Shown here: in pieces, positions 1 to 7,154 of the stretch
Numbering within the stretch: the stretch's first letter is position 1
Layout: every line of letters begins with the position of its first letter
Assembly (NCBI GenBank): GCA_037143735.1
Contig: JBAWYD010000036.1
Location: forward strand, 1-21,007
Reading direction: 5' to 3'
Source: JAPLJQ01 sp037143735
GTDB taxonomy: Bacteria > Desulfobacterota > Syntrophia > Syntrophales > UBA2185
DNA: 21,007 bases
The notes under the pieces: generated by a model
Databases searched by the model: none
What the model saw: only the letters and a program-made list of their open reading frames with translations
Told to the model about the DNA's origin: nothing
Position numbers and translations under genes: made by a program

Positions 1-485
1 CGGAACGGACATTTCAACTGCTGACGCAGGCATCAGGCAGGGGCGGCAGGGGCGTCTGTCCGGGAAGGGTCATCATCCAGACCGTCAACCCCAATCACTA
101 CGCCATTACGAGGGCCGGATGTCATGACTATCTGGGATTTTACGGTGATGAGCTATCTTTGAGGAAGGGTCTGTCCTACCCCCCCTATTCCCGAATTGTC
201 AATCTGCATTTGTCCAGCACAAGAAAAGATGCCGGCACGGAAGGCATTGAAAAACTTAAAACGCTTGTTAAAGAACTCGTCGGCCGTGAACCGGAAGGGC
301 GTGTGGACATCATCGGCCCGGCGGAGTCCCCCATCGCCAGAATAAAAGGCAGGTATCGCTGGCAACTCCTTCTAAGAGGCCAGAAAACACTTATAATGAA
401 TCGCCTCATAAGAAATATCCTGTCCAAAGCGGCCGGGACCGGTCTTGAAATTAAAGTTGACGTTGATCCGGTGAATTTTATGTAG
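1..485 (+). CDS. priA: Primosomal protein N' (PriA helicase), C-terminal part
   Basis: This is the 3' end of the replication-restart helicase PriA, which recognises stalled forks and starts reloading of the replicative helicase. The gene enters from the left edge, so about 160 C-terminal residues are seen. The reading frame opens with ERTFQLLTQASGRGGRG, which matches helicase motif VI of PriA (usual form Q-V-A-G-R-A-G-R), followed by PGRVIIQT and NPNHYAI. Further on are the YPPYSR segment and the family-typical C-terminal end DVDPVNFM. An internal ATG at 159 is not the start, because the PriA match runs through it from the window edge. The gene is followed after 60 bases by fmt on the same strand. 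The family is clear. The N-terminal DNA-binding and zinc-binding regions lie outside the window and cannot be checked. Confidence 0.95.
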   Translation, partial: ERTFQLLTQASGRGGRGVCPGRVIIQTVNPNHYAITRAGCHDYLGFYGDELSLRKGLSYPPYSRIVNLHLSSTRKDAGTEGIEKLKTLVKELVGREPEGRVDIIGPAESPIARIKGRYRWQLLLRGQKTLIMNRLIRNILSKAAGTGLEIKVDVDPVNFM

Positions 486-545
486 ACTTCCCTGAAGTCC
501 TGAGCGTCTGCATCCGATAAAAACCGGCAAGAAGGAAACCACAGA

Positions 546-1484
546 ATGTCCAAGCCAAGAATTCTCTTTATGGGAACACCGGATTTTTCCGTTCCGTCCC
601 TTAATATTCTCATCAGCCACGGCCATTCCATCGTCGGGGTGATGACCCAGCCGGACCGGCCAAGGGGACGCGGCCAGACCGTTTCCCCGACGCCTGTAAA
701 GGTTGTTGGGGAACACCATCATCTGACTGTTTTTCAACCCGATAAACTAAGGAGCCCCGAATGTCTCGACCTCTTCCGGACTCTTTCTCCCGACCTGGTG
801 ATCGTCGCAGCCTTCGGGCAGATTCTGCCCCGGGAAATGATCGAGGGCCCCGGAATGGGCTGCATCAATGTTCACCCCTCTCTCCTGCCGAGGTATCGGG
901 GGGCGGCGCCCATCAACTGGTCCCTGATACGGGGAGAAACAAAAACCGGGGTGACGATCATGCTGATGGATGAGGGACTGGATACGGGAGACATCCTTAC
1001 ACAGGAAGAAACCATGATCGGACCGGATGAAACATTCGGGATGCTTTATGATCGTCTGGCAAAAATGGGAGCGGAATTGCTTCTGAAGACCATTGAACTG
1101 ATGCAGCATGGCGCCGTCAGGCGAATTTCCCAGGATGATTCCGCAGCCACGTACGCTCCAAGATTGAAGAAGGAAGATGGCCTTATCCGCTGGGATTCGG
1201 ATGTAGACGGCATCGTCAATCTTGTCAGGGGACTTTCTCCGGTTCCCGGTGCCTATACCTTCTTCAGAGGTAAAAAAATGAAATTATTTTCAGCAACGGG
1301 AAAAGTCGCTCCCGTCAGAGGTAAGGTGGGAGAGATTGGCATGGAGAGGGAAAAAGGCCTGCCGGTAACGGCAAGAAATGGATTTGTCTTTCTGAAAGAC
1401 GTTCAACTTGAAAATAAGAAACGGATGTCCGTGCATGATTTTCTTAGAGGATCTCCCATATCGTCGGGGGACACTCTGGGGTGA
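546..1484 (+). CDS. fmt: Methionyl-tRNA formyltransferase
   Basis: Fmt transfers a formyl group from 10-formyl-tetrahydrofolate to Met-tRNAfMet to make the bacterial initiator tRNA. The 312-residue product has the usual family length. The N-terminal domain starts with FMGTPDFSVPSL. The catalytic triad seen in the family is present: Asn108 and His110 in the segment NVHPSLLPRYRGAAP, and Asp146 in GLDTGDIL, at the same numbers as in the E. coli enzyme. The C-terminal OB-like domain follows from about residue 205 (APRLKKEDGLI). The ATG at 546 is preceded by an AAGGAAA ribosome binding site. The stop overlaps the rsmB GTG by 4 bases (GTGA), suggesting translational coupling. The def gene, often next to fmt in other bacteria, is not between priA and fmt here. 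Confidence 0.97.
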   Translation: MSKPRILFMGTPDFSVPSLNILISHGHSIVGVMTQPDRPRGRGQTVSPTPVKVVGEHHHLTVFQPDKLRSPECLDLFRTLSPDLVIVAAFGQILPREMIEGPGMGCINVHPSLLPRYRGAAPINWSLIRGETKTGVTIMLMDEGLDTGDILTQEETMIGPDETFGMLYDRLAKMGAELLLKTIELMQHGAVRRISQDDSAATYAPRLKKEDGLIRWDSDVDGIVNLVRGLSPVPGAYTFFRGKKMKLFSATGKVAPVRGKVGEIGMEREKGLPVTARNGFVFLKDVQLENKKRMSVHDFLRGSPISSGDTLG

Positions 1485-2836
1485 CCGTCATGAAGAATCC
1501 ATCTCCCCGCCTGATGGCCGTTGACATCCTGAATCGCATAGAGGAAAAGGAGGCCTTCGCCGAACCCCTCCTCGATGCCTTTCTTTCCAGAAATGATATG
1601 ACCAATATCCATGACAGGAGATTACTTACCGAGATCGTTTACGGCACACTGAGAATGAGAGGTCGCCTGGACTGGACAATCCGTCAGCTTTACAGGGGGA
1701 ATTTCCTTCTCATGGAAACGGGGATCAAAAATATCCTCAGAACAGCCATGTATCAGATGTGTTTCACCGACAGAATCCCGGAGTTTGCTATTGTTGACGA
1801 AGCTGTTGAAATTACGAAAAAACGATATCCGGCAGGGTCAAGCCTGGTAAATGCCATTCTGAGAAATACCATCCGTAAAAAGGATGAGATCAGCTTTCCC
1901 GAAATCGGGAAAGACCCTGCCCTGCACACCTCAGTTTTATACTCCCATCCCCTGTGGCTGGTTGAGCGGTGGATCAAGCGTTTTGGCATTGACGAGACCA
2001 TAGCCCTGTGCAAAGCCAACAACGACGTTCCACCCTATACCCTCCGGGTAAACAGGCTGAAAACAACGCGAAATCGAGTTGCGGAAGATCTTTTGCACGA
2101 TGCTTCCGATGTAAGAACAACTCTCTATTCACCCGACGGACTCATCATATCCCATCCCGCAGTTTCCATCCGGGAAACAGCGTCTTATAAATCAGGGCAC
2201 ATCCAGGTTCAGGATGAAGCCTCTCAATTGATTGCCTGCCTTGTAGACCCAAAGCCCGGAGATACCATCCTTGACGTCTGCGCCGGAACGGGAGGAAAAA
2301 CGACTCACTTGGCTGAAATCATGAAAAACCGGGGACGCATCGTGGCGATTGACGTCAACGATGGAAAAAGAGAATCGTTGCGACTAAGCGCAGCGAGACA
2401 GGGAATTACCATCATAGATGCACGATGGGGAGACGCCACACGAGATATGGGTAACGAGTTCCACGAAGCCTTCGACAGAGTCCTGATTGATGCCCCCTGC
2501 TCCGGTTTCGGCACACTGAGAAGAAATCCTGAAATTAAGTGGCGCCTTCACGAAAAAACCGTGAAAGAATCCGCCCCTTTGCAGAAAATGATGCTGGATC
2601 GATCAGCCATATATGTAAAAAAGGGAGGGGTTATCGTTTACAGCACATGCACCATCGTACAGGAAGAAAATGAAGAAAATATCGAAGATTTTCTTAGCCG
2701 CCACCGGGATTTTCACCAAATATGCCCCCCGGAGACGATCATTTCTTCCATCATGGATGAGAGAAAATATTTTAAAACCTATCCTCACCGACACGGCATG
2801 GATGGATTCTTCGGCGCCGTGCTCGTAAAAATATGA
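1481..2836 (+). CDS. rsmB: 16S rRNA (cytosine-967-C5)-methyltransferase RsmB
   Basis: RsmB is an S-adenosylmethionine-dependent RNA methyltransferase that makes m5C967 in 16S rRNA. The 451-residue product has an N-terminal NusB-like helical domain (about residues 8-140) and a C-terminal Rossmann methyltransferase domain. Motif I is DVCAGTGGKT (265-274), a variant of the common CAAPGGKT. Motif IV is DAPCSGFGTLRRNPE with Cys340, and motif VI is YSTCTIVQEENE with the catalytic Cys390; both cysteines are offset by 15 from E. coli C325 and C375. The start could be the GTG at 1481, overlapping the fmt stop, or the in-frame ATG at 1490. A GGGGGAC box sits at suitable distance for the GTG. Adjacency of fmt and rsmB is a widely conserved arrangement. 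Identification is secure; only the start is open. Confidence 0.95.
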   Translation: MTVMKNPSPRLMAVDILNRIEEKEAFAEPLLDAFLSRNDMTNIHDRRLLTEIVYGTLRMRGRLDWTIRQLYRGNFLLMETGIKNILRTAMYQMCFTDRIPEFAIVDEAVEITKKRYPAGSSLVNAILRNTIRKKDEISFPEIGKDPALHTSVLYSHPLWLVERWIKRFGIDETIALCKANNDVPPYTLRVNRLKTTRNRVAEDLLHDASDVRTTLYSPDGLIISHPAVSIRETASYKSGHIQVQDEASQLIACLVDPKPGDTILDVCAGTGGKTTHLAEIMKNRGRIVAIDVNDGKRESLRLSAARQGITIIDARWGDATRDMGNEFHEAFDRVLIDAPCSGFGTLRRNPEIKWRLHEKTVKESAPLQKMMLDRSAIYVKKGGVIVYSTCTIVQEENEENIEDFLSRHRDFHQICPPETIISSIMDERKYFKTYPHRHGMDGFFGAVLVKI

Positions 2837-2853
2837 CATGAAAGGAAAGTGAC

Positions 2854-3291
2854 ATGAAGGGAAACAGGCTACCCTGGAGAGAATTGATGAAAATTTGTTT
2901 CATACTCGTTCTGCTTCTTACAATCGGGGGTTGCGCTGCCCAAGGCCCTGTTCTCTATCCAAACGCACACATGAAAACGGTCGGGGAGGAACAGGCCCAC
3001 AGGGATATCGAAGCGTGCGATCGGCTGGCAGATGCCTATGTCAAATCAGACGCCGGAAAAGCAGCGGCTAAAAGCGTTGCAGGAGGGGGAGCCGCGGGGG
3101 CTGTCATCGGCGGAGCCGCAGGTTCCATTACGGGAAACCTGGGGAGGGGCGCTGCCGTCGGTGCAGCAGCGGGAGCGGCAGCCGGCCTTGTCAGAGGCAT
3201 TTCAAAAGCATCGGAACCAAGTCCGATTCATAAAAGGTTCGTGGAACGGTGCCTTCGAGATAAGGGATATGACCCTATCGGCTGGCAGTAG
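2854..3291 (+). CDS. Glycine-zipper lipoprotein, function unknown
   Basis: This is a small predicted outer- or inner-membrane lipoprotein. The segment MKICFILVLLLTIGGC is a lipoprotein signal peptide with a lipobox ending in Cys. It begins either at ATG 2854 (12 residues earlier, AAGGAAA upstream) or at ATG 2887 (GGAGAG upstream); both starts have a plausible ribosome site. The middle of the mature chain (about residues 70-115) is a Gly/Ala-rich glycine zipper with G-x3-G spacing, typical of segments that pack in membranes or oligomerise. The C-terminus CLRDKGYDPIGWQ is a recurring ending among glycine-zipper lipoproteins, and Cys residues in EACDR and ERCLR could form a disulfide. It lies 17 bases after rsmB and 72 bases before the next gene. 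The family resemblance is by pattern only, and no specific function can be given. Confidence 0.85.
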   Translation: MKGNRLPWRELMKICFILVLLLTIGGCAAQGPVLYPNAHMKTVGEEQAHRDIEACDRLADAYVKSDAGKAAAKSVAGGGAAGAVIGGAAGSITGNLGRGAAVGAAAGAAAGLVRGISKASEPSPIHKRFVERCLRDKGYDPIGWQ

Positions 3292-3363
3292 GAATCATAA
3301 TCATCTGAATCCCATTGACTTCGGGGATACAATCATGTTAGGTGACCCGCGGGAGGTATATCC

Positions 3364-3993
3364 ATGTTTTTAAAGCAAATGCAGGTCGGACACATGGCGG
3401 TCTTTGCCTACATCGTCGGTGACCCGGATAGCGGTGAGGGCGTCGTTATTGACCCTGCAGCCGATATTGACGGCATTATTTCCGCGGCAAGAAAAAGCAA
3501 TATCGACATTAAATATATCATCAACACCCACGGTCATGTCGATCATATATCGGGGAATATGGAAATGAAGGATAAAACAGGAGCCCGGATCGTTATCCAT
3601 GAGGACGACGCAGACATGCTCATATCAACACCACCCGCGATCTTCAAAATGTTCGGGGCCAGGCAGTCCCCCGCCGCCGATATGACAGTAAAAGATGGAG
3701 ACCACATTACCGTGGGGAATGTTTCACTAAAAGTCTTCCATACTCCCGGACATTCCCCCGGCGGTATGGCACTCTATGCGCCCGGATGCGTGTTTACCGG
3801 AGATACCCTGTTTGTAGAGGCTGTCGGCAGAACCGATCTACCCGGAGGGTCATGGGAGGTCATGTTTCGATCCATCAAAGATAAACTTTGCACATTGCCG
3901 GATGAAACCGAGGTGTTTCCCGGCCATAATTATGGCAGGATGGCCACATCGACCATCGGCCACGAAAAAAAACACAATCCGTTTTTAAGATGA
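3364..3993 (+). CDS. Metallo-beta-lactamase-fold hydrolase (glyoxalase II-like)
   Basis: This is a 209-residue cytoplasmic metallohydrolase of the MBL superfamily, close to the glyoxalase II / YcbL group. The metal ligands are all visible: HGHVDH (His56, His58, Asp60, His61), His130 in HTPGHSPGG, Asp147 in TGDTLF, and His188 in PGHNYG. That set supports a binuclear metal site (usually Zn or Fe). The length is that of the short YcbL-type proteins, which lack the extra helical C-terminal domain of classical glyoxalase II. The substrate cannot be told from sequence; a thioester hydrolase role is the most common one in this group. A strong GGGAGGT site (3351-3357) fixes the ATG at 3364. It lies 26 bases before purC on the same strand. 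Confidence 0.9.
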   Translation: MFLKQMQVGHMAVFAYIVGDPDSGEGVVIDPAADIDGIISAARKSNIDIKYIINTHGHVDHISGNMEMKDKTGARIVIHEDDADMLISTPPAIFKMFGARQSPAADMTVKDGDHITVGNVSLKVFHTPGHSPGGMALYAPGCVFTGDTLFVEAVGRTDLPGGSWEVMFRSIKDKLCTLPDETEVFPGHNYGRMATSTIGHEKKHNPFLR

Positions 3994-4019
3994 TAACAAG
4001 GGATGTTTGAAGGACTTTT

Positions 4020-4904
4020 ATGAATCATCAGGGACTGATCAAAACAGATTTCACGGAATTGACATTGTTGAACAGGGGCAAGGTTCGTGACGTTTATGAG
4101 ACAGGACGGCGCCTCCTTATTGTTGCAACGGACAGGATATCCGCATTTGACGTCATTATGCCAAACCCCATACCAGGAAAAGGAAAAATTCTTACGGGAA
4201 TGTCCGTTTTCTGGTTTAACAAGATGAAAGATATCATTGAAAATCATCTGATTTCAACTGATCCCCTCGATTTTCCAGAAGAATGCTTACCCCTTGAAAA
4301 TATCCTGAGGGGAAGGAGCATGCTTGTGAAAAAAGCCGCCCCTCTTCCTGTGGAATGCGTCGTTCGAGGTTATCTGAGCGGTTCGGGGTGGAAAGATTAT
4401 CTTCAGGATAAAACTGTTTCCGGCATCAGACTTCCCGACGGATTGAAAGAATCATCCAGACTTCCCGAACCAATATTTACCCCCTCTACCAAGGCTCCGG
4501 AAGGACAGCACGATGCGGCCATTACAAAAAAAGACATGGGAGAAATCGTCGGCCGTGAATTGACTGAAAAAATCATGGAAATCAGCCTCGCCATTTACCG
4601 CAAGGCGTCAAAGATCGCTGAAGAAGCGGGTATCATCATTGCGGATACGAAAATGGAATTCGGCCTGTTCGGAGACAGGTTGATCCTGATTGATGAACTT
4701 CTCACGCCGGATTCCTCAAGATTCTGGCCTAAAGACGAATACGTTGAAGGGAAACCCCAGAGAAGCTATGACAAGCAATTTCTTAGGGATTACCTTCTCT
4801 CCATCGGCTGGAATCAAAGACCGCCTGCCCCTGAGCTTCCGGATGAAATCATTGAAAAGACCAGACAAAAGTATGAAGAAGCTCTCTTACGCCTTGTTCA
4901 ATAA
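4020..4904 (+). CDS. purC: Phosphoribosylaminoimidazole-succinocarboxamide synthase (SAICAR synthetase)
   Basis: PurC couples CAIR and aspartate with ATP hydrolysis to give SAICAR in de novo purine synthesis. The 294-residue protein belongs to the longer form of the family. Visible signatures are GKVRDVYE and ATDRISAFDVIMP near the N-terminus (ATP and substrate binding), RGYLSGSGWKDY, the ADTKMEFG segment, and IDELLTPDSSRFWP, which carries the conserved metal and nucleotide contacts. The ATG at 4020 is preceded by GAAGGA at a normal distance and is the start that gives the complete N-terminal strand. It appears to be the last gene of the run beginning with priA; an 84-base gap follows. No other purine genes are nearby, so it is separated from the rest of its pathway. 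Confidence 0.97.
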   Translation: MNHQGLIKTDFTELTLLNRGKVRDVYETGRRLLIVATDRISAFDVIMPNPIPGKGKILTGMSVFWFNKMKDIIENHLISTDPLDFPEECLPLENILRGRSMLVKKAAPLPVECVVRGYLSGSGWKDYLQDKTVSGIRLPDGLKESSRLPEPIFTPSTKAPEGQHDAAITKKDMGEIVGRELTEKIMEISLAIYRKASKIAEEAGIIIADTKMEFGLFGDRLILIDELLTPDSSRFWPKDEYVEGKPQRSYDKQFLRDYLLSIGWNQRPPAPELPDEIIEKTRQKYEEALLRLVQ

Positions 4905-4988
4905 AAATACCTTTCTAACTTGACACGGCAAAAATGGTTATTAAGTTACCAAGATAAAAATTCAACTGTTTGCGTCGGCTGAAAAATA

Positions 4989-5381
4989 TTGAAAAAATTA
5001 CCGGACTATCGAGAAAAGCAACGTTTCCTCTACATAGATAAACGATCGGACAGGGAGCTCATAGCATACGGAGATTACTACCTTGAATCAGGGAGAATCG
5101 CCGATGCCACAGACTTTTATCAGAAAGCAAATCACATTCCGGGTCTGGAAAAAATCAAGGAGACGGCGGAAGAAACCGGCGATATTATGGCATTTCAACA
5201 CGTCCTGAAAGCCCTTAAGACAGACGTTACGGATGATGACTGGAACAGAATCGGTCAACGTGCTTACGACCTGAAAAAATACACCTTCGCTCTTCATGCC
5301 TTCGAAAAAGGCAATGCCACCTCCAAAATGGAACAGGTCAAATGCATGATCATATCGGAGGATCAAATAAAAACCCCATGA
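4989..5381 (+). CDS. Small TPR-like protein coupled to dnaJ, function unknown
   Basis: I do not recognise a named family. The product is about 130 residues, soluble, charged and apparently all-helical, without a signal peptide or membrane segment. Two stretches look like single tetratricopeptide-type hairpins: residues 23-47 (LIAYGDYYLESGRIADATDF) and 84-108 (RIGQRAYDLKKYTFALHAF), separated by a third helical pair. The only early start is a TTG at 4989, immediately after an in-frame TGA at 4980, and the ribosome binding site is weak, so the N-terminus is uncertain. Its stop TGA overlaps the dnaJ ATG (ATGA at 5378-5381), so the two are probably co-translated. A role in chaperone function, such as client or partner binding, is a guess from context. 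It could also be a degenerate regulator of dnaJ translation. Confidence 0.75.
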   Translation: MKKLPDYREKQRFLYIDKRSDRELIAYGDYYLESGRIADATDFYQKANHIPGLEKIKETAEETGDIMAFQHVLKALKTDVTDDDWNRIGQRAYDLKKYTFALHAFEKGNATSKMEQVKCMIISEDQIKTP

Positions 5382-6439
5382 CAAAACGTTGTTATTATGA
5401 AGTCCTCTGCATTGAAAGAAATGCCTCGGATGAAGAGACAAAGAAAAGTTACAGAAAACTGGCCATGCAATATCACCCGGACAGAAATCCTGGAGATAAG
5501 GAAGCGGAGGAAATGTTTAAGGAAGCTGCGGAGGCCTACGAAGTATTGAGCGACAGAGAAAAGAGAGAAATCTATGACCGCTTCGGCCACGAAGGTCTGA
5601 ATGGAATCGGGTTCAGGGGGTTTTCTGGATTTGAAGATATTTTTTCGAGTTTTGGTAATATTTTTGAAGATATCTTCGGATTCGGAACCGGACGGTCAAG
5701 ATCGAGAACGGCCCAGAGGGCGGGTAACGACCTCCGTTATGACCTTAAAATCTCCTTTATCGAAGCAGCATTTGGAACCTCTACCGACATAGACGTTGTA
5801 AAACTGGAAAGATGTCATGACTGCCGGGGGGGGGGAGCAGCCCCGGGGACGTCACCTGAGACGTGTCGGCGCTGTAATGGCAAAGGTCAGGTAATCCAGT
5901 CCAGTGGTTTTTTCAGTATCAGCACTACTTGCCCCCAGTGCAGGGGGGAAGGCAGGATCATTACAAAACCATGCTCCCGATGCAAGGGATCGGGCAGGTC
6001 GCCGGTCACAAAAACCGTTCATATTAAGGTTCCTGCGGGTGTTGAAACCGGTTCACGCTTGAGACTGCGGGGAGAGGGAGAAGAGGGAGAATTTGAGGGG
6101 CCGGATGGAGATCTCTATGTTTTCATCCACGTGGAACCCCATGAGTTTTTTACGAGAAGGGACAATGACGTATTCTGCAAGATTCCTATCTCTTTTGTTC
6201 AGACCGCCATGGGAACCACCATAGAGGTACAGACCTTGAACGGTGCAGAAAAAGTGAAGATTCCACGGGGCACTCAGACAGGCGCCACATTCCGCCTGAA
6301 AGGAAAGGGTATCCCCCACCTGAGGGGATTCGGCCGGGGAGACCAGATCATTGAAACGATCGTCAGAATCCCAACAAATCTGAATAAAAAACAGGAAGAA
6401 CTCCTAAGAGAGTTCGCCAAACAGAGTGGTGAACTGTAG
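5378..6439 (+). CDS. dnaJ: Chaperone DnaJ (type I J-domain protein)
   Basis: DnaJ is the Hsp40 co-chaperone that stimulates the ATPase of DnaK and delivers unfolded clients. The 353-residue chain shows the full class I layout. It has a J domain (1-67) with His33-Pro34-Asp35, a Gly/Phe-rich linker (about 70-105), and four zinc-binding repeats CHDCRGGG (146), CRRCNGKG (163), CPQCRGEG (185) and CSRCKGSG (199). Two C-terminal beta domains follow, ending near LREFAKQ. The ATG at 5378 overlaps the previous stop; an in-frame ATG at 5342 lies inside the upstream gene and would add 12 unrelated residues. A CGGAGG lies 17 bases upstream, rather far, so translation may depend on coupling. A run of ten G (5826-5835) encodes Arg150-Gly153. 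Neither dnaK nor grpE is in the window. Confidence 0.95.
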   Translation: MTKRCYYEVLCIERNASDEETKKSYRKLAMQYHPDRNPGDKEAEEMFKEAAEAYEVLSDREKREIYDRFGHEGLNGIGFRGFSGFEDIFSSFGNIFEDIFGFGTGRSRSRTAQRAGNDLRYDLKISFIEAAFGTSTDIDVVKLERCHDCRGGGAAPGTSPETCRRCNGKGQVIQSSGFFSISTTCPQCRGEGRIITKPCSRCKGSGRSPVTKTVHIKVPAGVETGSRLRLRGEGEEGEFEGPDGDLYVFIHVEPHEFFTRRDNDVFCKIPISFVQTAMGTTIEVQTLNGAEKVKIPRGTQTGATFRLKGKGIPHLRGFGRGDQIIETIVRIPTNLNKKQEELLREFAKQSGEL

Positions 6440-6697
6440 TCCGTATTCATTTTGATTCGGTCAAGTGAATCTGCCCGCCCACAGGTCAAGGTTTCCCGGA
6501 CATAAAATCATTATTTTACATTTCGGTACTTCCCCCTGCCCACAATGTGAGGCATTCCACATGCCTGATATTTGTACACACCTGTGAACCTATGACAAGA
6601 ATAGTTGGACAATTGCCAAAACATCCATTATATCTGAGCCATTAGGAGAAATCATTCATGAACGAAAAGACAAATAATTAAATTGAAAGGAGAGACT
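6440..6697 (+). other. Intergenic region before the DUF3568 gene, with a possible 7-codon leader ORF
   Basis: The gap between dnaJ and the DUF3568 gene holds no long ORF. A possible sigma-70-type promoter is TTGGAC (6605-6610) and TATATC (6629-6634) with an 18-base spacer; both boxes are poor matches. Downstream of it, ATG 6658 opens a 7-codon ORF (peptide MNEKTNN, stop 6679-6681) preceded by a good TAGGAGAA site. This stop lies 16 bases before the DUF3568 ATG. A short inverted repeat AGGCAT/ATGCCT (6550-6566) has no T-run and is not a convincing terminator. Confidence 0.35.
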
Positions 6698-7099
6698 ATG
6701 CTTAAACGAAAAAGTCGGTTGTTGCTATTGATATCGGGCATTTTTCTTATGAGCGGTTGTGCAGCCGCGGTGGCTGTGGGTGGAGCCGTTGGAGCAGGTT
6801 CTGGCACCTATTTCTACATCAACGGGGAGCTAAAAACGGACTACTATTATTCCTTTGACAAGGTTTGGTCCGCCTGTGAAAAAACAGTGGCGGATATGCA
6901 CGGGCTTGATGTGGAACCGAAAAAAGAGATAGGAACAGGGACAATTTCGGCAATCATTGATAATGAAAAAGTCCTGTTCTCCATCAAATACAAGGCAAAA
7001 AACGTGACGACGGTTTCCGTAAGGGTGGGAATGATCGGCGACAAGCTTTCATCCCAGCTTCTCCATGACAAGATCGGCGATAATATTGTAAGGAAATGA
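6698..7099 (+). CDS. DUF3568-type lipoprotein
   Basis: This is a 133-residue predicted lipoprotein. The signal segment LLLLISGIFLMSGC ends in a lipobox Cys at about residue 21, followed by a short Gly/Ala-rich stretch (AAAVAVGGAVGAGSG) and the sequence GTYFYINGELKTDY. The rest, with YYSFDKVWSACEKTVADM and later TTVSVRVG, resembles DUF3568, a family of small lipoproteins of unknown function seen in deltaproteobacteria and relatives. The ATG at 6698 is chosen because a strong AAAGGAGAG site (6687-6694) lies just before it; an in-frame TTG at 6683 would lie ahead of that site. It stands 258 bases after dnaJ and 55 bases before the flippase-like gene, and probably starts a new transcript. The family assignment is from memory of the pattern. 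Confidence 0.82.
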   Translation: MLKRKSRLLLLISGIFLMSGCAAAVAVGGAVGAGSGTYFYINGELKTDYYYSFDKVWSACEKTVADMHGLDVEPKKEIGTGTISAIIDNEKVLFSIKYKAKNVTTVSVRVGMIGDKLSSQLLHDKIGDNIVRK

Positions 7100-7154
7100 A
7101 TCCTTTTCTCAAACCACACAGTGTTCAGTTCATGTTCTTTGACAGGATCAGCGA

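Noticed and set aside
485..499. Hairpin GACTTC/GAAGTC at the priA stop
   Set aside because: A 6-bp stem with a 3-base loop and no T-run, inside an apparent operon; probably chance.
4920..4950. Perfect TTGACA in the gap between purC and the TPR-like gene, suggesting a promoter
   Set aside because: No acceptable -10 box at 16-18 bases; the best hexamers there match only 3 of 6, so I do not list it as a promoter.
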